Shown here piece after piece: positions 56,939-64,000 of a DNA stretch of 64,000 bases. The stretch spans positions 62,001-126,000 of the forward strand of contig CAWGPY010000004.1 in the NCBI GenBank assembly GCA_963824595.1. The letters are read 5' to 3'. The number at the start of each line of letters is the position of its first letter. The first letter of the stretch is position 1. The notes below the pieces were generated by a model, which was not told where the DNA came from, searched no databases, and saw nothing but the letters and a program-made list of their open reading frames with translations. Origin of the DNA: Cybelea sp963824595. Its GTDB lineage: Bacteria > Vulcanimicrobiota > Vulcanimicrobiia > Vulcanimicrobiales > Vulcanimicrobiaceae. The translations under genes were made by a program, and so were the position numbers.

Positions 56939-57814
56939 GTGCGATGGGTCGCGCTCGTCGTCGTCTACTTCGTCTGGGGCTCGACGTATCTCGGCATCCG
57001 TCTGGCCGTCGCGACCATCCCGCCGTACCTGATGACCGGCGTGCGGTGGGTCATCGCCGGCGCGCTGCTGTTTGCGATTCAATGGCTCGCGTCGAAGCAG
57101 CGCGGTCTTCCGTCGCTCGCCGAGCTGAGGCGCGCCGCCGTCACCGCCGCGCTGCTGATCGTCGGCGGTAACGGGCTGCTCTGCATCGCGGAGCAGCGCG
57201 TCGAGTCCGGCACCGCCGCGCTGCTGATCGCGAGCACGCCGATCTGGATGGTGCTGCTCGACGGCCTGCGCGCGCGCCGCGCGCCCGACCTCAGAGTCGT
57301 CGCGGGGCTGATCTTCGGCACGGCCGGCATTGCCGTGCTCGTGGGCAAGACCGCCGGGCACGGCGACGCGCTGTTCGCGTGGCTGATCTTGCTCGCATCG
57401 CTGTCGTGGGCGGTTGGGTCGGTCTACGCCCGCGGCAACGAGCACCGCCCGTACACCGCGTCGATCGAAATGCTGATCGGCGGCCTGATGTCGCTCGTCG
57501 TCGGCCTTGCGATCGGCGAGGCGGCGCATCTCGATCTCTCGGCCGTGTCCCGCGACTCGCTCTGGGGTATGCTGTGGCTGATCACCGGCGGCGCGATGCT
57601 CGGATATAGCGCGTACGCATATGCCGTTCGATCGCTGCCGACGCCGATCGTCGCGACGTACGGCTACGTCAATCCCGTCGTGGCGGTGACCCTCGGCGCG
57701 ATGGTGCTGCACGAGCCCGTGACGTGGAGCCTGCTCGCGGGCGGTGCGGCCGTCGTTCTATCCGTCGTGGCGATCCTGGCGGGGAGCCAGCGCATCTTCG
57801 AGGAGGCTCCTTAG
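56939..57814 (+). CDS. EamA/DMT-family transporter
   Basis: 291 residues with ten membrane helices in two five-helix repeats (GSTYLGIRLAVATIPPYLM and GYSAYAYAVRSLPTPIVATYGYVNPVVA mark equivalent ends). It resembles the YedA/RhaT-like group of metabolite exporters. GTG 56939 is ten bases after the ModA-like gene, so co-transcription is likely but a functional link is not obvious. Its TAG overlaps the convergent AsnC-type regulator by four bases. Confidence 0.92.
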   Translation: MRWVALVVVYFVWGSTYLGIRLAVATIPPYLMTGVRWVIAGALLFAIQWLASKQRGLPSLAELRRAAVTAALLIVGGNGLLCIAEQRVESGTAALLIASTPIWMVLLDGLRARRAPDLRVVAGLIFGTAGIAVLVGKTAGHGDALFAWLILLASLSWAVGSVYARGNEHRPYTASIEMLIGGLMSLVVGLAIGEAAHLDLSAVSRDSLWGMLWLITGGAMLGYSAYAYAVRSLPTPIVATYGYVNPVVAVTLGAMVLHEPVTWSLLAGGAAVVLSVVAILAGSQRIFEEAP

Positions 57815-58329
57815 CCTTCGCCGTCGCCGAGCGGCAGCGGCAACCCGTCGAACGGCGTGGAGAGCACGACGAGCGTGACGATGTGCACGGCGGCGGGTTC
57901 GAGATGGTCGAGCAGGTCCTCGAGGTGCGTCACGTCGCGCACCGCGGCTTGCGCGATGAACGAGAACTCGCCAGTGACGCGATGGCAGGCGATGATCTCC
58001 GGGCGTTCGCGCGCGATCGACACGAATCGCGCGTCCGGACCGTTGGGCCGCGCGAGAATGAAGGCCGTCACCGGATGGCCGAGCTTCGCGGCCGACAGCC
58101 GCACGGCATAACCCTCGATGACGCCGGCGTCCTCGAGGCGCCGGATTCGTTCGGCGACGCTCGTGGCCGATAATCCGACCGCCTTGCCGATCTCCGCGAA
58201 CGAGTAACGTCCGTCGCGCTGCAGCTCGCGCAGGATGGCGCGGTCGACCTTGTCGAGGGCGTGAAAACGCGGGCCTTTGGCCAAAGGTTCCTCCCGTTTC
58301 GAGGCGTGGGCTCGAGGTTTTCGTTGCAT
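57811..58329 (-). CDS. Lrp/AsnC-family transcriptional regulator
   Basis: Residues about 25-75 form the AsnC HTH (LDKVDRAILRELQRDGRYSF, AEIGKAVGLSATSVAERIRRLEDAGVI), followed by the RAM ligand-binding domain (FILARPNGPDARF, CHRVTGEFSFIAQAAV, LEDLLDHLEPAAVHIVTLVVLS). Such regulators sense amino acids. It is divergent from an ATP-grasp gene only 42 bases away, its probable target. Confidence 0.93.
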   Translation of the reverse strand: MQRKPRAHASKREEPLAKGPRFHALDKVDRAILRELQRDGRYSFAEIGKAVGLSATSVAERIRRLEDAGVIEGYAVRLSAAKLGHPVTAFILARPNGPDARFVSIARERPEIIACHRVTGEFSFIAQAAVRDVTHLEDLLDHLEPAAVHIVTLVVLSTPFDGLPLPLGDGEG

Positions 58330-58371
58330 TCGGGCTGTTCTCCGGTTCGCGGCCCGCGTAGGATTGAAGGC

Positions 58372-59268
58372 GTGACGTCACCGCCGATCGATTGCACGCT
58401 CGTGACCTGCGAGCAGGTACCCTCGCTCGATTTCGACGACGCGCTGCTGCTGCGCGAGCTGCGGACGTGCGGCCTGCAGGCGTCGGTCGCGATCTGGAGC
58501 GATCGCACCGTCGATTGGTCGGCCAGCCGCCTGTGCGTCGTGCGCTCGACGTGGGACTACTACCGGCGTCCCCGCGAGTTCGCGGGCTGGATACGCCGGG
58601 CGTCGAGCCTCACGATTCTGCGCAACCCTTCGCACTTGCTCGCGTGGAACGCGCACAAGTCGTACTTGCGCGAGCTCGAGATCCGCGGCGTGCCGGTCAT
58701 TCCGACGGCGTGGGTGCGCTACGGCGAGCCGTGCGATCTCGCGCGCGTCGCCGCCGAACGCGGCTGGCGCGACCTGGTACTCAAACCGGCCGTCGGGGCG
58801 GCCGCCGACGGTGTGACGCTGGTGCGGGCGGCCGAGCAGTCCGCGAACGGACAGGCGCGGCTGGACGCGCTGGCGCGCGGATGCGACGTCTTGGTGCAGC
58901 CCTATCTTGCGGCCGTCGCGGAATACGGCGAACGCGCGCTGATCTTTCTCGACGGCGCTTTCTCGCACGCGGTGGCGAAGAAGAGGCCGTTCGACACGGT
59001 GCTCACCGTCGGCGACGCGTCCGGGCTCGCGGTGCCGGCGGCGAACGACGAGCTGGCGGTCGCGGAGGCAGCGCTGCGCGCCGTCCCGGGCGGGCGGGTG
59101 CTCTATGCGCGCGTGGACTTGCTGCGCGACGACGCCGGCGCGCCGTGCGTGAGCGAGGTCGAGCTGATCGAGCCGGGGCTGTACTTCGGTGCGCACGCGC
59201 CGGCTCGGCGGGCCTTCGCTGCGGCCGTCGCGCGCGACCTCGAGGAGTGCTCGGCCGTTGGGAGCTAA
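58372..59268 (+). CDS. ATP-grasp enzyme (glutathione-synthase/RimK-like)
   Basis: Start set at GTG 58372, giving 298 residues. Middle and C-terminal parts match ATP-grasp: LVLKPAVGAAADGV (ATP-binding loop), VLVQPYLAAVAEYGERALIFLDG, and VLYARVDLLRDDAGAPCVSEVELIEPGLYF for magnesium binding. The first 100 residues carry the preATP-grasp Rossmann fold with STWDYYRRPREFAGW. It should join a carboxylate to an amine. Divergent from an AsnC-type regulator, so the substrate may be an amino acid. Related to STM4014/YheC-like families in style. Confidence 0.85.
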   Translation: MTSPPIDCTLVTCEQVPSLDFDDALLLRELRTCGLQASVAIWSDRTVDWSASRLCVVRSTWDYYRRPREFAGWIRRASSLTILRNPSHLLAWNAHKSYLRELEIRGVPVIPTAWVRYGEPCDLARVAAERGWRDLVLKPAVGAAADGVTLVRAAEQSANGQARLDALARGCDVLVQPYLAAVAEYGERALIFLDGAFSHAVAKKRPFDTVLTVGDASGLAVPAANDELAVAEAALRAVPGGRVLYARVDLLRDDAGAPCVSEVELIEPGLYFGAHAPARRAFAAAVARDLEECSAVGS

Positions 59269-60521
59269 CCGCCGAGGAGCGCGCGCACGCCCTTGTGGAG
59301 CGTCGCATTCTTCACCACGTAGAAGAGGCCGCCGCGGCCGTTCTGGCTGCGGTCGCAGCCGGCGCCGTCGGCGAGCGACCCCTGCTGGTTCATATCGCCG
59401 AAGATCACGTCGTCGCTCGACGTGTCGGTCGAGACGCCGACCTTCGCATGGTTGGCGTTGCCGGCCGGCGAGCCGGGGCCTTCGGTGAGTCCGAACGTCG
59501 TATGCGACCACATGCCGCTCGTCGCGTTGACGACCGCGCCCGGCGATGCGAGCCCGGCGTCCCAGCACGTGACCGGCGTGGACGCGGTCGTCGTCGCGAT
59601 CTCGTGCGGGTTACCCCACCAGGTTGCGACGCGCAGCGGCACGCCGCCCAGCAGCGCCGAGACCAGCTGCCACGGCGGCACGTGGAGGCGCGATGGCTTC
59701 GAGATCACGCGCACGCCGCTCGACAGCCGCTCGTCCGTAGCGGTCACGCTCGACGACCGCTGACCGAGGAGATCCACGATCGCCGCCACGTCGGCCGGTC
59801 CGCCGTTGCGGACGAGCTGCGGATTCGACGTGTCGGTCGCGACGCTCGCGTTCTGCATCGCATCGAGCACCTTTACCAAATCGCTCTTGGTGAGCTTGAG
59901 CGCGAAGAACTGCTGGCTGAACTCCACGTCGTCGTCGAGCACGCAGCCCAGGGTGTTGCCGCTCTTGCGCGGATGCGCTGCGCTTCCCGCGGCCGGCCAC
60001 GACGGCGTGGTCACCTGCATAACGATGCCGTTCCCGGCGTCGTCCCACGCCAGCATTCCTTTCGAGTGCCCCCACGGCGCGTCGCAGCTGCCGCCGCACC
60101 CCGCGATCGGCGGATCGCCGGAGAACTGGTCGTTCCACACGACGTAGCGGTACGGTCCGTTATAGATCTCCGCGTACGTCGCGCCGATCGGATCCGACGT
60201 CGTCTCGCCGGCACAGCCGGCGCCTTGGCGCAGCGTCACGTCCTTGCTGCTCGCGTAGACGTACTGAAGGCCGGCGGGGCCGCTGTAGTGCTGCGGCGTG
60301 CCGCCGAACGGACACGCGCTCGACGTCGTCGTCCCGCAGCCCGGGAACGTCGCGCCGTTGAGTTTGAACGCGAACCACCAGCGCACCGCGCTTTCGCGGG
60401 CGAGCAGCGGAACCGGCCCGGGCCCGAGCGCGGGGTTGCGCGCGTGCGAGGCCGCGCTCGGGCTCGCGACGAGCGCGAGTCCGAGCACCGCCGCGAGCGC
60501 CGCGACGCGCAACGCCGGCAC
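59265..60521 (-). CDS. DNase II-family secreted nuclease
   Basis: A 418-residue exported protein (signal peptide to about residue 25). It matches deoxyribonuclease II, a phospholipase-D-fold nuclease known mostly in animals. WWFAFKLNGATFPGC resembles the family opening; APWGHSKGMLAWDDAGNG holds the first HxK (His152, Lys154), and NANHAKVGVS with FGDMNQQGS holds the second (His358, Lys360, Asn378). NGRGGLFYV echoes the RGGG end. Six or more cysteines suggest disulfides. It follows the FAD oxidoreductase gene by one base. Predicted to cut DNA without metal ions outside the cell. Confidence 0.82.
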   Translation of the reverse strand: MPALRVAALAAVLGLALVASPSAASHARNPALGPGPVPLLARESAVRWWFAFKLNGATFPGCGTTTSSACPFGGTPQHYSGPAGLQYVYASSKDVTLRQGAGCAGETTSDPIGATYAEIYNGPYRYVVWNDQFSGDPPIAGCGGSCDAPWGHSKGMLAWDDAGNGIVMQVTTPSWPAAGSAAHPRKSGNTLGCVLDDDVEFSQQFFALKLTKSDLVKVLDAMQNASVATDTSNPQLVRNGGPADVAAIVDLLGQRSSSVTATDERLSSGVRVISKPSRLHVPPWQLVSALLGGVPLRVATWWGNPHEIATTTASTPVTCWDAGLASPGAVVNATSGMWSHTTFGLTEGPGSPAGNANHAKVGVSTDTSSDDVIFGDMNQQGSLADGAGCDRSQNGRGGLFYVVKNATLHKGVRALLGG

Positions 60522-60522
60522 G

Positions 60523-62334
60523 TTACGAACCCCAGTGCTGCACGGCTTCGCTCGACGGAAGGCCGAGCTCCGCGCAGAGCCACGCGGCCGCCGCGGCTCG
60601 CGTCATCGCGCCGGCCGGCCAGGGCAGCGGCCGCCCCGCGCTGCTGCTCGCGGCGTCGCGCTCGCTCTGCGTAATCGCCGCCGTGGGGCGGAAGTGCAGC
60701 GAGTTCGGATCGCTCATGTAGCCGCGGACGCCCAGCAGATTCGCAGCAGCGAACGTCTTGAAGTCGCGTCCGTAGTCGAGGTCGTCCCACCAGAAGATCG
60801 GAATACCCTGTTCGAGCAGGCGCAGCTGCAGCGCCGCGACGCGGTCGCCGTTGGCGTGCGCCTGGGACGGCAGCACGTTCTGCCCTACGCAGTAGGCTGC
60901 GAGGACGCCCGCCGCCTCGCCCACCGCCCACTCGCCGGGATGCACGCGATAGGCGCCCCCGGTCAGGTGCGTCGCGCCGATATTCTTGCACGCGGCGACG
61001 AGGTTCGTCGAGTCTTGCGGGATCAGGCTGCCCAGGGGAATCTGAAACGGGCGCACGGTGATGCCGCCGACCCACGGCGTGCCGGGCGGACCGTAACACT
61101 GATGGACGTCAATGCCGTACATGCAGACGCCGCACGAGTCGGAGAAGTTCACCGGCGCGCGCGCCAGCGCCGAGCCGGAGCTCACCGCGATGTGCTGCTC
61201 GAGCACGCGCACCACCGGTTTGGCGAGGCGCCGCGATTCGCGGATGTACGCCTGCGGCGCGGTGCCGTCGGCACGGCCGAAGATGTCTTGGCGCACCATC
61301 AGGTTCGGATAGCCCTTGCCGCTGCCGTCGTCGCGCGGCGCCTCCGTCTGCAGCCAGTAGAGGTAGGCGATCGAGACGGCGCGCGCGTCTTCTACGATCG
61401 CGGCGTCCTTCGCGGAGTCGCCCGTCGGAACGACCGCGGTCTGATAGTCGTTACAGCCCACGTTGATCGTCGTGCGATCGCACGCGTAGTTCGGGTCGGC
61501 GAAATTGCGGTGATCGACGTACTGGCGGTAATCGAACAGCGTCTCCCAGCCGGGATTCGGCGAGTGCGCCGAGCTGAATACGCCTCCGATCATCCCGTTG
61601 CGCTGATTGTAGACCCCGAACGCCTGCGCGTCGATCAGCTCCTGTGAGTAGTTCGCCGGCCGCGGTATCACGTGCGACTCGCCATCGGGACGGCGTTCGA
61701 CCGCGATCGCGACGGTCACCGGCTGGATATGGCCGGGTTCGGCGAGGTCCTCCGCGTGCGGTTCCTCGGTATCGCTCTTCGCCTCGGCGCCGACGACCCA
61801 CGAAACGCCGCAGAGGGGCAGGAGGTCGCCGAGATCGGTCGCGTCGAGAAAGATCGTCGCCGCGAGGGTTTCGCCGTTTCCGAGCGCGAGCGAACGGATC
61901 GTGCCGTTGCCGGCGTCGGCGGAGAGCACGGGCGCATCGAGCATCAGCGTCACGTGGCTCGCGGCGTCCTCGAGCAGCTGCCGCAGCACGGTTTCGGTGA
62001 CGTTGCTGTCCGCCGAGAACGGATGGCCGGACGTCGCGAACCCCGGGTTGAAGTCGCTCGTGCGCGCGCCGGGCGCGAGTTTCGTATACGCGCGATACCA
62101 GCCGCGGATGTCGTCTTTGAGCACTTGATAGGATTTAGAGCTGCCGTAGGTGTTGGGCGACGTCACCGGCGCGGACTCGTCCCAGCGAGTCAAGCCTTGC
62201 GCCGTCGCTTGTCCTCCGACGTTGCCGCCCGCGTCCACGAGCGCGACGCTCTTGCCGTAACGCGCCGCGGCGAGTGCGGCCGCGACGCCTCCGAAGCTTG
62301 CCCCGACGATGACGATATCGAATTGTGACGCCAC
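60523..62334 (-). CDS. FAD-dependent oxidoreductase with SLH-like C-terminus
   Basis: The N-terminal dinucleotide fold reads FDIVIVGASFGGVAAALAAARYG, and GGNVGGQATAQGLTRWDE follows; the FAD_oxidored pattern continues to about residue 480 (DATDLGDLLPLCGV, GATHLTGGAYRVHPGEWAVGEAAG). The last 100 residues (ANLLGVRGYMSDPNSLHFRPTAAIT, MTRAAAAAWLCAELGL) look like S-layer-homology repeats, which usually hold proteins on the surface. No signal peptide is evident. GTG 62334 follows AGGAGG. Its stop is one base from the DNase II gene start. Confidence 0.9.
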   Translation of the reverse strand: MASQFDIVIVGASFGGVAAALAAARYGKSVALVDAGGNVGGQATAQGLTRWDESAPVTSPNTYGSSKSYQVLKDDIRGWYRAYTKLAPGARTSDFNPGFATSGHPFSADSNVTETVLRQLLEDAASHVTLMLDAPVLSADAGNGTIRSLALGNGETLAATIFLDATDLGDLLPLCGVSWVVGAEAKSDTEEPHAEDLAEPGHIQPVTVAIAVERRPDGESHVIPRPANYSQELIDAQAFGVYNQRNGMIGGVFSSAHSPNPGWETLFDYRQYVDHRNFADPNYACDRTTINVGCNDYQTAVVPTGDSAKDAAIVEDARAVSIAYLYWLQTEAPRDDGSGKGYPNLMVRQDIFGRADGTAPQAYIRESRRLAKPVVRVLEQHIAVSSGSALARAPVNFSDSCGVCMYGIDVHQCYGPPGTPWVGGITVRPFQIPLGSLIPQDSTNLVAACKNIGATHLTGGAYRVHPGEWAVGEAAGVLAAYCVGQNVLPSQAHANGDRVAALQLRLLEQGIPIFWWDDLDYGRDFKTFAAANLLGVRGYMSDPNSLHFRPTAAITQSERDAASSSAGRPLPWPAGAMTRAAAAAWLCAELGLPSSEAVQHWGS

Positions 62335-62409
62335 GGGTGCCTCCTCACAAGGGGAACGCGCAACGAGATAGTACCCCCTCTCTTCGGCGCTCGCAGAAAG
62401 GAAACTTCG

Positions 62410-62916
62410 GTGTCAAAGCAAGTCTGGGACTCCAAGATACACCTGCTCCTCGGCGACGCGGTCTACACGCACCTTTACGCTTACGCCGATCCCGCGCACG
62501 TGCAGGGCGCCTCACTCGCCAACGCCTTCACGTTCCAGGCCGACGTACGAGCCGGCGGCGCCGACCTGTTCTCCACGGGCCGCGTGCCGCTGAAGAACGG
62601 ACCGATCAAAGCGCCGCCGACGGTGCCCGGCGGCAGCACGCTCGGCACGGTGGAAGGCGAGATCGACGATTGGAATTTCACATCGGGATCGTGGGCCACG
62701 ACCCAGGCCGTGCGCTTCTTGATCGTTGCGAAGAGCGACGTCAGCGTGCCCGTCTCGGAGATCGTGAGCCTGGTGCCCGGATTCGGGACGCTCGTCGGCG
62801 GCATTTTGGGTGCGATCGGAAAAGTGCGCGTGACGGTCGGGCACGAGACCGTGCTCATCCCCATCAAACGCGACGCCCATGGAAAGGTCATCTCCATCAA
62901 TAACGTGGCGATGTAA
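62410..62916 (+). CDS. Conserved-type protein of unknown function
   Basis: 168 residues with no signal peptide; AAAGGA lies nine bases before GTG 62410. It opens WDSKIHLLLGDAVYTHLYAY, then a WNFTSGSWATTQAVRFLIV strand pair and a Gly/Val-rich segment IVSLVPGFGTLVGGILGAIG, perhaps a membrane-inserting or amphipathic helix. No family recognised. First gene of an operon with the next two (two bases to the next start) and divergent from the FAD oxidoreductase. Confidence 0.7.
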   Translation: MSKQVWDSKIHLLLGDAVYTHLYAYADPAHVQGASLANAFTFQADVRAGGADLFSTGRVPLKNGPIKAPPTVPGGSTLGTVEGEIDDWNFTSGSWATTQAVRFLIVAKSDVSVPVSEIVSLVPGFGTLVGGILGAIGKVRVTVGHETVLIPIKRDAHGKVISINNVAM

Positions 62917-62918
62917 TC

Positions 62919-63368
62919 ATGAGTGAAGCGATAACGCAAGATCGGCTGCTCGCGATGAGCCAGCAGCAGCTCGACGCGCTGTTCGAGGCCAGTCCGCCCG
63001 GCCCGATTCCCGACGGCGAGGCGCAAGGAAGCGCCATCATCGCTCCCGGCACGACGTACAGCGCCGACATCGCTCAGGCGATCGGCGTCTTCGCGTGGCA
63101 CGGCAAGTCGTTCGACGCCGCGCACGGCACGCTGGTCAATCTCGTGACGCCGTTCGGCCTCCGCGCGATCGTCGCCGAGGTCTACGTCGGCCCGAGCTGG
63201 ATGGACGGCAAGGACTGCATCGTGCTCGACTATTCGAAGACGTCCACCTTGGCACACTGGATTCGCGACGAGATCCGGCTCATCGCCCCGAATCTCTACC
63301 TCGGCGTCGTCTACTGGGGGAAGAAGCGCTTGATCAACTTCAGCCTCGAGTTTCCGCCGGGCACGTGA
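62919..63368 (+). CDS. Conserved-type protein of unknown function
   Basis: 149 residues, no signal peptide. The C-terminal half is distinctive: DCIVLDYSKTSTLAHWIRDEI followed by LYLGVVYWGKKRLINFSLEF, a lipocalin-like or nitroreductase-independent beta pattern that I cannot assign to a named enzyme. It lies two bases after the first gene, and its TGA overlaps the GTG of the third, so the three are co-translated. Confidence 0.72.
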   Translation: MSEAITQDRLLAMSQQQLDALFEASPPGPIPDGEAQGSAIIAPGTTYSADIAQAIGVFAWHGKSFDAAHGTLVNLVTPFGLRAIVAEVYVGPSWMDGKDCIVLDYSKTSTLAHWIRDEIRLIAPNLYLGVVYWGKKRLINFSLEFPPGT

Positions 63369-64000
63369 CTCCGCAATCGGCGTTCTTCGTTTTGGCGCCC
63401 GTGCGCCCGAACGCCGAGAGCGAGTTGGCCGCGTTGCTCGAGAGCATGAACGCGCAGCCCGGCCACGCCGACCCCCACAACGCGCTCGTCCCGTTCGCTG
63501 CGTTCGACAAGCTCCACTTCTCGCGTCTGTGCCTCGTGCGCGACGCGACCACCGGCGACGTGGCAGCGTACGGGCTGCCGCTGCAGCAGTACCCGACCTA
63601 CCTCGCGTTCACCGGCGACGTGGACGGCGGGGCGGACGAATTCTTGGCGGAGCTCGGGGCGCGCGCCGGTGACGGATTGACGCGAATCTTCTCGTGCTGC
63701 GACGGTTTCGCAGCGGGCGACGACGTGGTCGCCTGGATGAAGCGCCATGCCGCGCCGGCCGCGGCCGCCTACGTAAACTGGAAAGGCCGCACGATGCTGC
63801 AGGTCCGCGAGGAGACGGCGCTGCGCGAGTCCGTGGAGGCCTATCTCGACGCCAACGCCGAGCGCGTCGCGCCGGCGACGCCGGTGCAGCTGCACGCGCT
63901 GCTGCGCACCTATCTCGCCGACGAGATCGCGTCCGCGCGTCTGACGATGACGCCGGAGGCTCCGACCCGCGCTGCCTGGTGGCTCGGCGACGCGTTCGGG
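63365..64000 (+). CDS. Partial protein of unknown function, runs off the window
   Basis: GTG 63365 overlaps the stop of the previous gene as GTGA. The frame is open to the end of the window (212 codons seen). It begins SAFFVLAPVRPNAESELAAL, then LVPFAAFDKLHFSRLCLV and LPTYLAFTGDV-like strands (here QYPTYLAFTGDVDG), and AYVNWKGRTMLQVREE. The layout suggests a ferredoxin-like pair, as in some peroxidase- or Dyp-associated proteins, but I cannot name it. The C-terminus is missing. Confidence 0.75.
   Translation, partial: MTPQSAFFVLAPVRPNAESELAALLESMNAQPGHADPHNALVPFAAFDKLHFSRLCLVRDATTGDVAAYGLPLQQYPTYLAFTGDVDGGADEFLAELGARAGDGLTRIFSCCDGFAAGDDVVAWMKRHAAPAAAAYVNWKGRTMLQVREETALRESVEAYLDANAERVAPATPVQLHALLRTYLADEIASARLTMTPEAPTRAAWWLGDAFG

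Overview
The window is high-GC bacterial DNA, packed with short operons on both strands and with very little intergenic space. There are no rRNA or tRNA genes, no CRISPR array, no transposase and no phage genes. Many lipobox signal peptides, an outer-membrane beta-barrel protein ending in a terminal aromatic residue, and about eleven secreted beta-propeller-type proteins point to a diderm with a heavily decorated envelope. This repertoire resembles uncultured soil lineages such as Candidatus Eremiobacterota (WPS-2). That placement is inference from gene content only; no marker gene fixes the phylum.

Layout. 1-8.6 kb: a truncated duplicated-domain protein, a secreted TPR protein, an SDR/DUF2867 operon ending a HAF-repeat lipoprotein gene cluster, and a large HTH/NB-ARC/TPR regulator beside a propeller lipoprotein. 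8.7-16.2 kb: small lipoprotein, 5'-3' exonuclease, lone receiver protein divergent from a LuxR-type regulator, two convergent fatty-acid desaturase paralogues, a DEAD-box helicase and a YceI protein. 16.2-23 kb: propeller lipoprotein, SUMF1-domain protein, an autoregulated-looking membrane protein/Xre pair with a perfect 27-bp dyad in its promoter, a cyclase-like protein, a 940-residue quinoprotein fusion and a rhodanese. 23-26.9 kb: Fur/PerR divergent from katG, then small proteins. 27-36.9 kb: four more surface lipoproteins, a MocA-XdhC pair, NUDIX and GYD proteins, a Yx(FWY)xxD lipoprotein, a beta-barrel and two gene remnants. 37-47.7 kb: thioesterase, DUF4386, Ogt, an ECF42-type sigma factor with its DGPF partner, DUF885 and M28 peptidases, a Vgb-like lipoprotein and a YncE/phosphoesterase fusion. 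47.8-64 kb: ABC exporter, aldo/keto reductase, Ni/Co permease, infA-tauD-thrC, a second Vgb-like lipoprotein, a ModA-like binding protein, an EamA transporter, AsnC regulator, ATP-grasp enzyme, a DNase II-family nuclease with an FAD oxidoreductase, and an operon of three unknown genes running off the window.

How they work together. The clearest functional units are peroxide defence (PerR-like regulator plus KatG), the ECF42/DGPF pair, the translationally coupled infA-tauD-thrC string, and the secreted FAD oxidoreductase/DNase II pair. The two most unusual observations are (a) several confidently recognised genes, above all infA, whose conserved N-termini lie upstream of any ATG/GTG/TTG and seem to start at AUA, AUU, AUC or CUG, and (b) convergent gene pairs that repeatedly overlap by exactly four bases through their stop codons, leaving no room for terminators.
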